This document shows, piece after piece, positions 52,526-63,301 of a stretch of DNA of 64,000 nt. Source of the DNA: Petaurus breviceps papuanus (taxonomy: Eukaryota; Chordata; Mammalia; Diprotodontia; Petauridae); contig JAMXIF010001177.1 of the NCBI GenBank assembly GCA_028583685.1, positions 5,321,068 through 5,385,067 of the forward strand, in the 5' to 3' direction. Position 1 is the first letter of the stretch. Each line of letters begins with the position of its first letter. Both the position numbers and the translations under genes were made by a program. Under the pieces are notes generated by a model. The model was not told the origin of the DNA. It saw only the letters and a program-made list of their open reading frames with translations, and did not search any database.

Positions 52526-53300
52526 AATGGAATGGGAGAGATGTCTGGCATGTCCAGTACGAGTGGTGGATGGTGAATATAGGCCTGATCACTGACTCTT
52601 TTTTTTTTTTTTTAAGAAAAAGAGTCAATTTTTTTTAAAGGAAAAAAAAAAACAAGAAAAATGAAGTTTAACAGTTTTGCCATACAAGCCTGTGATTTAT
52701 GCTTATTGTAAGTAAAATCAAGACTTTTTAAAAACTTCAGTTTCAGTATTTTTGAATGCAGAAAAACATTATATCCCCTAAGTTTTTCAAGGGCCACTCT
52801 AAATGCTTTCTAGGTGGAATGTTGTACAGGTCTGATCTAGGATGTAATAACCGAGATGAGTAAAGACTATAATTGTTAAACAATTTCAGCTTTTCTCCAG
52901 GTAGTTATGTTGTAGGAGTGTCCTTAAGCAGTAGGTATATTTATACCACATTACATGGAACACTGAGGTACATGTTGCAAGGCCTGTTTTTTTTTTTTTT
53001 GTAAAACAAATATGGGAGCTGTGTTTGTTATTCAAAAGTGAAACATTTGGTATGATTGTTCTAGTTTATTTTGTTTACTATCCTGTAAGGCATGTACATT
53101 TAAGTGGAGTTTTTTGTTGTTTTAGTTAATGGGGACAATTTTGAGATGTAATACAGATACTTTAGGATTTGGTCTTGGTGTTTGTATTAAATTCTGAGGC
53201 CTGGATTTAAATCTTCCATTGTATCATTATGTCTTTTTAGGTGTAACTTGTTAAATTAGCAAAACTCGTTAAATCTTCCTTTCAAAAACTGGAAAAAAAA
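52526..53300 (+). pseudogene. 5'-truncated retrocopy of an mRNA 3' end
   Basis: A 775-bp insertion with a perfect 17-bp target duplication (AAGAATTCCCTTCCTAG at 52509-52525 and 53301-53317) ending in an A-run, so it was retrotransposed. It does not look like any LINE or SINE here. Its AT-rich, T-run-containing body looks like an mRNA 3' UTR. The first codons read NGMGEMSGMSSTSGGW then TGA, like the Gly/Ser/Met-rich C-terminus of an RNA-binding protein. Parent gene not identified. Confidence 0.7.
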
Positions 53301-53317
53301 AAGAATTCCCTTCCTAG

Positions 53318-53849
53318 CCATAGCTGTGAAAAGTACACGTTCTTTTTTCCTTTTAATTTTGTTTTTTAAGGCATGACTTTTTTCTGTTTAGATCACATAT
53401 CTTTTTTGAGCTTATTATGATATATTGCCTAAGACATTGGTTTAAATCTGATTTCTGCCAAATTCCTTTTCCGTTTTCCCAGAAGTTTTTGTCAAGTAGG
53501 GAGTTCTTCTCTGAGTACTTCATGTTCTCGTGTTTATCATACACTGGGTAATTGAGTTCAGTTGTTTCTGATTCTTTCTTATCTAGTTCATTCCATTGAT
53601 CTACTTTTCTATTTTTTAACTCACGCCAAAATAGTTTTGTTGATTACTGCTTTGTAATATAATTTGATGTCTGGAGGTGCTATCCTCTCTTCACTTCTGT
53701 TTTTTTTTTCATTATTTCCCTTGAGATGCTAGAACTTTTGTTGCACAAAATAAATTTTGTTATTATGTGTCTAGCTTTATAAAGTGTCCCCTTGGTTGTT
53801 TGGTCAGTATAAGACAAAAACCATAAATTAATTTAGTTAGTATCATAAA
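53318..53849. other. No gene or repeat recognised
   Basis: T-rich anonymous DNA. Confidence 0.4.
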
Positions 53850-54400
53850 TGTCAGCTCCTTTTATCTGCCCCCTGTTTTCCACTACCACTCCCTTGGTTC
53901 AAGCCTGTATCACCCTACATCTACACAATTGAAATAATCTAGTTAACTAGTTTCTCCACCTCTAGTTTTCACCCTTGTAGTCCATCCTTCACTTCACTGC
54001 CAGACTGATCTTCCTAAAGCACAGTTTAGATGATGCCAAGCCCCAGTTTCAAAGCTTTTATTGGCTTCCCATTGCTTACAGACAAAATTCAAACTTCTGA
54101 TCCTGGCATTCAAGGTCTTCCACAATCTGGTTCTACCTCAAATTCTTCATAGACATGAATCATTATTATTTATTATTACCTCTCTCTGCTCTCAAATATA
54201 CATGAATTCCAGGTTACAACCAGACTCATCTATTCATAGTTTCCAAAAGGTGTTTTATGGTTTTTCTACCTCAGAGCCTTTGCTCACACATTTCTTTTTA
54301 TCAGAGATGGCTTTACCCTTATTTACTCCATGGTCAAAAAGTATAACCTTCAAGGCTCATTTCCAGTTCTATCTTCTCTTTGGAGGTCCCCTTGACTACT
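53850..54400 (+). mobile_element. L2-type LINE, C-terminal and 3' part
   Basis: AGACTGATCTTCCTAAAGCACAG, TTGGCTTCCCATTGCTTACAGACAAAATTC, GGCATTCAAGGTCTTCCACAATCTGG and CAGAGCCTTTGCTCACAC follow the L2 thumb region. The 227-codon open frame starting at 54061 is this fossil running into pyrimidine-rich simple sequence, not a host gene. Confidence 0.8.
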
Positions 54401-54700
54401 CTAACTCTCTGTCTGTCTCTCTCTTTGTCTCTATCTCCTCTCTCTCTGTTTCTGTCTCTGTCTCTCTTTCTCTCCCCCACTGCCCTTCCCGCCCTGTCCA
54501 GACCTTTCCCCTCTCTCTATTTCTGTCTCTCCCATCTCTCTTTTGCCCTGTTCTCCTTTGTTATCTGTCTTCCTGTCCTCCTTCCCTTCCTCACCTCTTC
54601 TTTTCTCTTTTCATTTCTGTCTCTCAGTCTCCACCTCCATCTTTCTCTATATCCTTTCCTCCTCCCTCCCTCCCTTCTTCTCTGTCATCTCAACTTCTAG
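54401..54700. repeat. Polypyrimidine tract
   Basis: About 300 bases of mostly C and T (TCTCTGTCTCT, CCTCCCTCCCTCC). Ser/Leu/Phe-rich open frames across it are artefacts. Confidence 0.88.
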
Positions 54701-55494
54701 CACACTTGAATACTTTCCGATGCATTTATTTTCACTTCTCATAGAATTACATGATCTCAGGGGTAGAAGGGAGTGAAGGGGTTATTACTTAATTAAATGT
54801 ACCCCAATCACAAATGTCCTTGGCAACTCCCTTGACCACAACAAATATTATTCTAGCTTCTGCTTTAAGACCTTCAGAAATAGGGGATGGATTTTGGACA
54901 GCTCTAATTGTCAGAAGAGGAAATTTCTGACTTTCCTAAGCACCTTTGTCAAAGTTATTGGCCCTGCCATTCACCCCCATTCCCTTTCCACCACCCCAAC
55001 CCATGTTTACACATTAAATCCTTCATTCATTTGAAAAGAGAGTGTCGTGTGGGGCACATAAGCCTCAGTGATGCATTTCACATTCCCACCCTTTGCCAGG
55101 GACTTCATAGTGCCTTGCTCCAAGCCTCACATTTATAGTTCACCCCATGCTGAACCACTTGGCACTCACTGGTCCAATGCTTCACCATTGTTCTCATGTC
55201 ATTTCATATATGTGCACTAAAGTCCCTTTGAAGGTTCATTGTGGTGAGGACATAATCCTGAGTTCTCAAAGGCTGAGCCAGTAGCACTTGAGTTTTGATA
55301 GGAACCAAACTGGAAATATTTCAAGTACACACCCAGCATCAAACTGTGTGTCTATCATCAAAGTCATTAAGCATGCAGATGTTTATGACCAAAAGGCCAG
55401 AGGCCAGAATTTTGAGGGTGAAAAGTTCACTAAGGGATGAATTTTTCTGCCATAGCCATAAATGAAATGGAAAAATAGCTTGGTCTAGGTGAAC
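54701..55494. other. No gene recognised
   Basis: Open frames are short and without domains. 55010-55210 may be another old dispersed repeat but could not be named. Confidence 0.4.
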
Positions 55495-55690
55495 AAATAC
55501 TTTCTCTAGTGTCTGAGAACTTGGGTTTTATATCACTTACTACATGTGTGATCTTGGGCAACTCACCTAATCCCTCTAGGGATAGGCCTTAATTTCCTCA
55601 TCTGTATAATTGGGGGTGGGATGGGGCTGTAGATTAGATAGCCTCTAAAGCCCTTTCCAGCTTTGAATTTATGATACTATGATCAAATAT
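55495..55690 (+). mobile_element. MIR-like CORE-SINE
   Basis: ACATGTGTGATCTTGGGCAACTCACC, CCTTAATTTCCTCATCTG, GGGGCTGTAGATTAGATAGCCTC and AAAGCCCTTTCCAGC. Confidence 0.8.
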
Positions 55691-55842
55691 GGAAATGTTG
55701 CTGCATTGGTGGCTAGACTACCCATACAAGTAAAAGATCTATCAAGGTATCAGAATTAGGTATCTAGTATTACTAGTTTCCTTTTAATGAATATTGGTCT
55801 TCTCTCCCATGCTATAGCTAGATCTAATAATAATATCTAGAA

Positions 55843-57055
55843 TTTGCATAGTTTTTTTTAAAGATTTGCCAAATGCTTTACAAACTTTTTCTCCTCACAA
55901 CAACCCTGGGAGTGATGGGGGAGCCTGGGACTTGGTAGTGTTCCCACTTTCTCCATCTCTCTTGACAAACCCTGGGCAAAGTTTGAGGCTGAAGGGTTTA
56001 AGCCATCAACCTCCAGATGACCACTGAGGGTATATACCAACCTCCAACTGAATCCAAGGTCTCCAGTTCACTGGACCTGGCATCAGCTAGGTTCTGAAGT
56101 ATCATCCCTTGAATGCAAAGTCTGACCCCTTGAATGAGACCCAGAGAGTCAGGTACAGCTCTATATCCCTTGCCAGCAGAAAGTGCTTTCAGAAGTTGAG
56201 ACCTTAGTCCTTTACCCCAAAGGAATTTGGGTCCCATTTGTTTGGGGGGGGAGTGATTTGGGCTCTGGGAAACCCCTTGAACTATATGATTGAATCTTCC
56301 CACTTGATGAGGCATTTGCCTGAGACCATAAGCCTTTCATTATAGCTAGGCTCAAATCTCTGTTACTCTTAATCTACCTAGCCTAGGCTTCCATTGTCCA
56401 GTTACTTCCTACCCTTGATCCTATTGAAATATCTATACCCAAAGCTGTTACCCTAAAACTAGTCTAGCCCTTCATTGTCTATCATCTCCAGGTAGCCTTC
56501 AGCTAATACCCTCCCTTAATCTCATTACTGGAGTCTGACCTCAGTCCCCTCAAGATCCTCCTTAGACCCCTCCCCCAACCCCTCCTCTAGACCATCCCTA
56601 AATCCTCCCACAATCTTTCTGTATATAAGATCAATCTTGTCTCCAGGAAGGGGCTGAGAGTAATCTAGAACAGACTCACTCTGTGTCAGATTATTCTGGC
56701 TTGCTTGTCAACACAAGTTTCACAGATGCTTAGGCTCCTGAGGAGTCTACCCATTATGGTGAATCTTTAATAAACTCTGCTTTACTTTGACTGAGAGAAG
56801 ACTTGAGTTGAATTCATTTGGCAGGACCTGGCATGCTGATATTTTGGGGTCTCGAGCACCCTAAACTCTAAACCTCAACAGGAGGTAGGTGTTATTATTA
56901 TCTCCATTTTATAGATGAGGAAACTGAAATAATCAGCAGTTAAGTGACTTGCCCAAGGTCACACAGGAAGGAAGTAGCTGAGGCTGGATTTGAACTCATA
57001 TATTCCTGACTCCAGGTTCAGTGCTCTATTCATTATGCCACCTAGCTGCCTAACC
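55843..57055 (-). mobile_element. CORE-SINE split by solo LTR
   Basis: 55843-55912 (GCCAAATGCTTTACAAAC, CTCACAACAACCCTGGGAG) continues at 56881 (GGAGGTAGGTGTTATTATTATC, GAGGAAACTGAAAT, GGATTTGAACTCATATATTCC, GCCACCTAGCTGCC). The join is seamless once the LTR and one GGAG are removed. Confidence 0.9.
55913..56880 (+). mobile_element. Solo LTR, copy 2 (endogenous retrovirus fossil)
   Basis: Starts TGATGGGGGAGCC and ends CCTCAACA, with a 4-bp target duplication GGAG at 55909-55912 and 56881-56884. A TATA-like GTATATAAG lies at about 56621 and AATAAA near 56769. It is 968 bp, the same family as 16044-16642 but with about 350 bp more U3. No internal retroviral sequence adjoins it, as expected after LTR-LTR recombination. 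ERV1-class by target-site length. Old. Confidence 0.9.
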
Positions 57056-57149
57056 TAGGTCCTTGTGGATAGAGACTGGCTCTTATTTATCTTTGAATAG
57101 CTCATATAGTAATACCTCATATGAGGTCTTACATATAAAATTAATAAAT

Positions 57150-57270
57150 GAATGCACCAATAAAGAAACATTTATTAAGTACCTACTTAATGTAAGTGCC
57201 AAATACTGTAATAGGCACTATAGATACAAAGATAAGAAAAATGAATCCCTACTTTCAGTGGAGAAAAGGA
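57150..57270 (-). mobile_element. L2-type 3' tail fragment
   Basis: AAACATTTATTAAGTACCTACTTAATGTAAGTGCC and TAATAGGCACTATAGATACAAAGATAAG. Confidence 0.7.
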
Positions 57271-58660
57271 TGTTCATCACTGAAGACTGATTCATTTGAG
57301 CTTCCTCTCAGAGAAGAGTTTTCATTTGTTGTTTCTGAAGCCCAGAGTTCAATGGCAATTTTAACTCTGGAAATGTCCAAAGTCAATTTGTGATTGAAGT
57401 TCCATTTAGATTTCATGATCCAGACTGATGCCATCCAGAACAGTGATGTGTGTGCTTGGGTCCTAGGTGTGGGTGAGAACAGAGTGGGCACAGTCCTTGG
57501 CAATAACTGAACTGTGACTTCTGAGCACCTGATTCTTTTGCCTTTTATCATGAGTCTAAGTTAGGCACTGGAATAAGTAGTTTTCACAGCCAACTGAAAT
57601 CATGAGGCTCAAATACAATTCTCTCCCCTCATCTGGGTTTCAGCTTAAGTAGACTGCAGGTCAAGAAACTGCTGGCCACCTCCTATTCAGCATGGGCCTG
57701 CTTGGGGTGAGTGTGACATTTCATGGGAACAGAGGATTCAGGAATGTTAATCTTCCTTTCTGTATACTTATGTCAACATTCTGGCCTCAATAGTCCACCA
57801 TTTCCCACCATATCTGAACTGACTAAAGAAAACTGATTGGTGGGTGTGCTAGGCATTATTTTGGTACAGAACTGGGACTACACCACCCAGTGAGAGACCC
57901 CTTCCTGTGAACTAATTGTTGAGAGACTTCCCTCCCTTCAAATTTTATATTATAATGGGATTATCCAAAAGAATCAAAGTGTTTAGTTTCCCCTCTGCAT
58001 AAGGGTTCTTTGAGATGAATGATGTTTTAGGCTATTGTCTCTTCCCAGGTAAATGTTACTTGTTTAGGACTAGGCATTCTGAACTTCACTCGTGAGGTTG
58101 CTGAGAGAAACCACTTTGTTCTGCAAAAAAAAAAAAAAAGCGTAGTTAAGAAGAGGAATGATGTATGGAGATCTCAAATGACCATTATTGTTATTGTTGG
58201 CCCTAGACAAAACAGTGGAAAATTATCTCGGCCCCTCCCCCTTTCCTTTTAGTACCGCCTTTCCCCCCTCCCTTTGTTTGATAGGTAAATAAAGAAATCT
58301 CTAGTAAAGAGACTCTCTCTTCATCTTCTATATTGTGTACTGGGAATGGGAAGAGGTGGGGGAAACTGCCTGGGCAGTATTCATGCTTTTCCTAGGCAAC
58401 AGAATTTTTTTTATAGTGTTATCATCAATGTAATGGTTTAAAGGCAATTATTGAGCTCCTCTCTGTCCATGGTGCTGCAAAAGGCTCAGTACTGAGCTAG
58501 TGAAGTTGTCAGATATGTAAAAAAGCATCTTAAGAGTTCTCTTTATAATAGGAGATAACTGATATGCTACTTATATTAAACTTTAAAAAATATTTCCAAT
58601 TAACTTTTAAATCAATCAATATACACATATATCATATATACAATTGCATATACTACATAA
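57271..58660. other. 1.4 kb without recognised gene
   Basis: An A-run at 58124-58139 could end an old retroinsertion, but no target duplication was found. A C-rich stretch and AATAAAG follow at 58220-58300. The 98-codon minus-strand open frame (57255-57551) has no domain. Confidence 0.4.
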
Positions 58661-58669
58661 GATTATAGA

Positions 58670-59015
58670 GTTGGGCCTGGAAAGGCCCTCAGTGACTATC
58701 TAGTCCAACTCCTTCTTTATGGATGGGGAAACTGAGACCCAGAAAATGAAGCCTCTTTAGACTGTATGACTCTCTGAACAGGTCACTTAACCTCTCCGTG
58801 ACTCAGTTTCCTCATGGATTAAGTAGGGATCATAAAAGCACCTACCTTGAAGGGTTGTTGAGATAATATTGGTAAGTGTTACCTAAATGCTAGTTATCAC
58901 CAGCACCATCCTCATTACTACCTGTGGTCACACAGATTGTAAGTAGGGAAGTCTGGATTTGAACCCAGGTCCTTTGATGTTAAATCTGCAGCTCTTTCCA
59001 CTGTATCTCCATTCC
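58670..59015. mobile_element. Cluster of CORE-SINE fragments
   Basis: 58670-58765 is minus (TAGTCCAACTCC, GGGGAAACTGAGACCC). 58775-58910 is plus (CACTTAACCTCTCCG, TCAGTTTCCTCATGG, GGGTTGTTGAGATAATATTGG). 58915-59015 is minus (GGATTTGAACCCAGGTCC). Confidence 0.7.
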
Positions 59016-59104
59016 TGATTATACCGAGAGCTTATAATTTAATTGAGGAAATGAAACTAACATACAAGAAGCCATTGGAGTGTAGTAAATAATAACATAT
59101 ACTC

Positions 59105-59330
59105 AAAAGGTGAGGGTATGGCAGCATGGTTCAATGGATAGAATGCTGGTTCTGGACAGAGGACCTCATTTTACATCTACCTTGGGCCCTTATTACCTGT
59201 GCGACTTTGAGTCACACCTGACTGAGCCTCAGTTTAGTCATCTGTAAAGTGAGGGGGTTGCATTAGGTGACCTCTGAGGTGAGAGGTATCTTCCAGCTCT
59301 AATTTTATCATTCCAAGAATGAACCACACA
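59105..59330 (+). mobile_element. CORE-SINE, MIR-like
   Basis: GCAGCATGGTTCAATGGATAG, GAGCCTCAGTTTAGTCATCTG, GGTTGCATTAGGTGACCTCTGAGG and ATCTTCCAGCTCTAATTTTATC. Confidence 0.8.
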
Positions 59331-59744
59331 CAGTTAGATTTCAGAATCAGAAGAAAGCTCGAGGGTTCAGCTCTGTGGAAGATGTGGGGATAGCCATGAT
59401 CACATCAGAAATACCTAGAACAAATACATACTGTGATAGCCTTGCCCCCAGTTCAAACACCCATGTGAAACTTTTTTTATTCCTCCTTTCTGCAGTAAGG
59501 GAATGCAGTAGCAGGGAGACATGATTCTCTCAGGATGCTGACCCTGGCAATGCAGTGAGAGATCCTAGGGATAGATATTTCTGAGGGAAAATCGACAGGA
59601 TTTGCTGCAGTTTGGCTATGGTGGACTTAAGTCTATACAGTTGTCTTTTTTAAGGGAACAGAGGAAAATTCTCCTAGAAATTGGAAATTTTCTTCTGGAA
59701 AATTCTGGACCTTCTTTGCCAAAAGGAGTAGAGGACCAGAAAAA
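59331..59744. other. No gene or repeat recognised
   Basis: Anonymous DNA. Confidence 0.35.
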
Positions 59745-59985
59745 GTATTGGGCCTGGGATCAAATCCATCCTTAGATGCTTTCTAGATGTGTGATCCTGA
59801 GTAATTCACTTAACAACTGTTGGCCTCAAGTTTCCTCCTCTGTAAAATGGGGATAATATTTCATGGTAACTGCCTCTCAGAGTTGTTGTGAGGATCAAAT
59901 GTGAGAATAAGTGTAGAATGCTTAGCACAGTTCCTGACACATAGTAGGTATTATATAAATGCTTGCTATTGTTATTATTCTCTCC
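59745..59985 (+). mobile_element. CORE-SINE with long tail
   Basis: TAGATGTGTGATCCTGAGTAATTCAC, TTTCCTCCTCTGTAAAATGGGG, AGTTGTTGTGAGGATCAAATG and AGTTCCTGACACATAGTAGG: complete 3' end. Confidence 0.85.
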
Positions 59986-60898
59986 AATTCTGCTTCCTCC
60001 AGATTTCTTTTGTGACTGGATTCTGACTCTGCCCACAATAACACAAGATGGTGACTGAAGGCAAGGAAGAAATACATTAAGACCTGTCCAGTGAATCGAA
60101 GGGCAAAGGGCTGGATCTGATATGGATCTGTTCCACCTTCCCTGAGCCTGGGGCTGGCAGGCTCTTTATTCATGTAGCTTTCCTGCTTTTAGTGCAGAGT
60201 TTCCCTGACCCTGCCCGATGCACAAGTTAAGAAAGAGATTTCGTTTTTGGTAATACCTTTTCTCTCTCCCCAGACCTTTAGTCCAGTGGCACAATGACGT
60301 AGGTAAGATGATACTCCTTTTCTTCAGTCTTTGGACTCATCTCTCCTCTCCCCTCATCTCATTGTCTCTCTGGCCTTAATTTTGAAAGCCCCCCTAATGC
60401 AACAAGCTGCCTGATGTGGGACAAACTGAGAGACAGGACTTACTATGTAACACATTCTTCCTATTAACACCTGAGTCTGGAGAGATTGTTGCCATTGATC
60501 TCCTCTCCATTTATCCCACATTCAGGCTACAGATCACAAAGACACACTGTAGTTGCAGAGAAGATTATTGAAGACTGATAGGCACTTTTGCACAATCCTC
60601 ACTTTGTGTTTCTTCTGGGGAAGGGAGTTGCTCTCTCCTGCTTGACAATTGGCAGGTGTAATCAATAGCCACATGATCTCTTTGGATTGGTCACTTGGTC
60701 CCTTCTGGTTGTCATGTGGAGCCACCCCACCCCCTCCAGGGTTCTCCTCCAAGGACAATGACATTGTCACCCTGGAGTGGGGGAGGGTTCCAACATCAGA
60801 GCATAACAAATAGTACCAGGAGAGATGCCAGTGGCCTGTTGGTGCTGCTCTGGCTCTTGGCATTGATGAAGTGTAGAAAACCAATGAGAGTTAAGCAA

Positions 60899-60902
<4 letters not shown>
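59986..60902. other. Non-repetitive DNA with a possible small exon
   Basis: No repeat recognised. Holds the candidate exon at 60274-60302 and a nested palindrome at 60730-60783. Open frames of 76-116 codons lack domains. Confidence 0.45.
60274..60302 (+). other. Candidate 29-nt exon
   Basis: A strong acceptor (TACCTTTTCTCTCTCCCCAG, ending 60273) and a strong donor (TAG|GTAAGAT at 60303) enclose 29 nt. One frame is open, reading PLVQWHNDV. It could be a microexon or an exon of a non-coding RNA, or a chance pairing of splice-like sites. No neighbouring exon was recognised. Confidence 0.25.
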
Positions 60903-60987
<85 letters not shown>

Positions 60988-61125
60988 NNNNNNNNNNNNN
61001 NNNNNNNNNNNNNNNNNNNNNNNNNNNNNNNNNNNNNNNNNNNNNNNNNNNNNNNNNNNNNNNNNNNNNNNNNNNNNNNNNNNNNNNTCCTTCCTTCCTT
61101 CCTTCCTTCCTTCCTTCCTTCCTCC
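60903..61125. repeat. Compound microsatellite around an assembly gap
   Basis: (CT)n at 60903-60987, then 100 Ns (60988-61087), then (TTCC)n at 61088-61125. The round-number gap is probably a placeholder, so its true length is unknown. Confidence 0.95.
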
Positions 61126-61174
61126 CTCTTTCATTTAGAGGGGAAGGGAGATGAATCCTTTTCAACAAAAGTTA

Positions 61175-61560
61175 TCATGGGATGATATATTTAGAGCCAG
61201 AAGGACCCTTAAAGGTCACTTAAGAGTATGTACCCAACTTCACATATGAGGAAACTAAACTCCAGGGAGAATTGCCCAAGGTCACCTTGTGACCTTGGGA
61301 TTTGAACCCTCTTCTCTGACTCTAAACCCAAGATATCTTTTGGCTATGCTGTACTGCTTCATAATTCTCGCTAATACACCCAGCACTTTATAGTAACAAA
61401 ACACTTTGCATACATTACATTGTTTAACCCTCACAAAGACTTTGTGAAGCAAATAGGCCAGGTGATTCTTGTCCCTGTTTTGCAGATGAGGAAAATGAGG
61501 CTCAGAAAAGCCAAATTACTTGCCAAATCACACTAAGTAAGTTGTGGAGTCAACAATCAG
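61175..61560 (-). mobile_element. Two CORE-SINE fragments in tandem
   Basis: 61175-61365 (TATTTAGAGCCAGAAGGACCC, ACATATGAGGAAACTAAACTCC, GGGATTTGAACCC). 61375-61560 (ACTTTGCATACATTACATTG, TTTTGCAGATGAGGAAAATGAGG). Confidence 0.75.
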
Positions 61561-62265
61561 TATGAAGGAGAGTGTTTCCAAAAGTCTATTAGTGCAGTGC
61601 ATCCTAAAGTTTTTGGTGCCATCAATTCCTCCCTGTTTACTCAAGGGCTATATGGTATAAACTGATACAAAAACTAAGTACATACACACTAGTACATTTT
61701 CCCAACATGAGTCTGGATAGATTCACTCATTGAACTCTTTTCCCATCCCATATGCAGACTCCAGATATGGTTTTTTTTTTGGTAGCTGTCCAGATTTAAA
61801 CATCCAAATGGATTAAAATTAAATTTGAGAAGTTTTTTTGAAAATTTCCAGACACCCTCCGGGGAAAATTGCAGACACTCCTCTATTCCCAGGGATCTCA
61901 GGAACCTGGGGTTGGGAATCATTGCTCTAGTGACCTTGAGCTGCTAACCTGATGGCAGTAATAGGTCCCATACTCGGTACCATACTGTTTGGGGCTTTCA
62001 GAGCAGTTTATAATCAGAGGGTGTGATGCCTTTTTTTTTTTTTGCCTCTACATTATTCAACAACAGGAATATAATTTAATATTATTGACTGTCCCTTGGA
62101 AACAAAGTACTGAACTAGGTCCTATGGAGATAGATAAAGGATAAATTAGATAGGATTGAAATGAATGTGAAAATTAGAGGGGGGGGACTTTTTGAAAAAT
62201 CTGAACACTGATACAATGGAATTAAAGTGCGTGAGATGGGATGCTAGACTTTGAGTTAGAAATTT
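61561..62265. other. No gene recognised
   Basis: The 77-codon minus-strand open frame at 61689-61922 has no domain. TTTTTGGTGCCATCAATTCCTCCCTG and GGGGTTGGGAATCATTGCTCTAG at 61610-61928 may be worn hAT-type ends. Confidence 0.4.
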
Positions 62266-62269
62266 TGAG

Positions 62270-62450
62270 TCAGAAAGACCTGACTGTGACATCAGTCACT
62301 AAATCACTCTGAACCTCAGTTTCCTCATCTGTAAGATGTGCTTCCTTCAGAGAAGGTTACGGTGAGGATCAAATGAGACAACTTATAGAGGATTCTCTGC
62401 AAACTTTAGAGTATTCTGTAAATTTCATTATTATTCTCATTAAATATGAC
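62270..62450 (+). mobile_element. CORE-SINE fragment
   Basis: GAACCTCAGTTTCCTCATCTG, GGTTACGGTGAGGATCAAATGAG and AAACTTTAGAGTATTCTGTAAATT. Confidence 0.75.
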
Positions 62451-62471
62451 CATATGGAAAGAATTATTATA

Positions 62472-62536
62472 TTTATTTATTTTTATTTTTTTGCCTTTTG
62501 GAGGGGGGAAGGTAGGGCAATTGGGGTTAAGTGACA
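62472..62536 (-). mobile_element. 5'-truncated tRNA SINE, 65 bp, with intact target duplication
   Basis: Only the 3' end remains (complement of GTCACTTAACCCCAATTGCC plus tail). A perfect 15-bp duplication, GAAAGAATTATTATA, lies at 62457-62471 and 62537-62551, so it inserted already truncated. Confidence 0.9.
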
Positions 62537-62587
62537 GAAAGAATTATTATAAAATATGGAAATGGAAAGAGCATTAGACTTGGGAAT

Positions 62588-62815
62588 TAAGAATTGTTGA
62601 TAAGTCATTTTTTCAGCTGTATCTGACTCTTTATGACCTCTTTTTGTGGGTTTAAGTCTTGGCAGAGATACTGGAGTACTTTACCATTTCCTTCTCCATC
62701 TTATTTTACAGTTGAAGAAACTGAGGCAAACAGGGTTAAGTGAATTGCCCAGGATCACACAGTTAATAAGTGTCTGAGGGCAGATTTTGAATATTCCTGT
62801 CTCCCGGCCTGGCAC
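62588..62815 (-). mobile_element. tRNA SINE, long MAR1-like form
   Basis: Reversed: GTCATTTTTTCAGCTGTATCTGACTC, GATACTGGAGTACTTTACC, GAAACTGAGGCAAACAGGG and CAGGATCACACAGTTAATAAG. The tRNA-head side is worn. Confidence 0.82.
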
Positions 62816-62880
62816 AATAACCACTTCTATCTACTGATGAAAGTGATGAAAGGGGTGAGGGTATAGACCAGCACCTATGA

Positions 62881-63044
62881 CATTTTTTTTCTTTTTTGGA
62901 GGGGGGAAGGCAGGGCAATTGGGATTAAATGACTTGCCCAAGGTCACACAACTAGTAAGTGTTAAGTTTCTGAGGCTGGATTTGAACTCAGGTCCTCCTG
63001 ACTCCAGAGCTGGTGCTCTATTCACTGTGCCACCTAGCCAGCCC
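62881..63044 (-). mobile_element. tRNA-derived SINE (WSINE1/SINE1-like)
   Basis: Complete minus-strand copy: T-run tail, CAGGGCAATTGGGATTAAATG, GGATTTGAACTCAGGTCC, GTGCCACCTAGCC. Target duplication not resolved. Confidence 0.88.
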
Positions 63045-63301
63045 TTCTAAGGCATTTGTATAAAAGATAGCTCATAAGTTGAGTTCAAGGGGTACATCCA
63101 GGTGCATGTATAGCTGCAGAAGAAACTCTATGGCTACCATGGAGATACTAAGAGCTTATAGATCATTGGAATATTTCTTTGGGGATGTTTTAAGTTGCCA
63201 TAACTTGGGGGGAAAATGGGAGTTTCTCCCACTACTGCTCCAGTTGCCTCTCCTTTTTCTTGCCCCATTCTCTCCTTTCCTCCCCTTTTCCCTCCCCTCG
63301 G

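Noticed and set aside
54061-54744. 227-codon plus-strand open frame
   Set aside because: The first half is an L2 LINE fossil and the second half is a polypyrimidine tract.
58200-58330. C-rich stretch with AATAAAG, considered as the end of another LTR
   Set aside because: No TG/CA boundaries or target duplication could be placed.
60695-61168. Open frames of 112-147 codons spanning the gap
   Set aside because: They run through (CT)n, Ns and (TTCC)n and are not meaningful.
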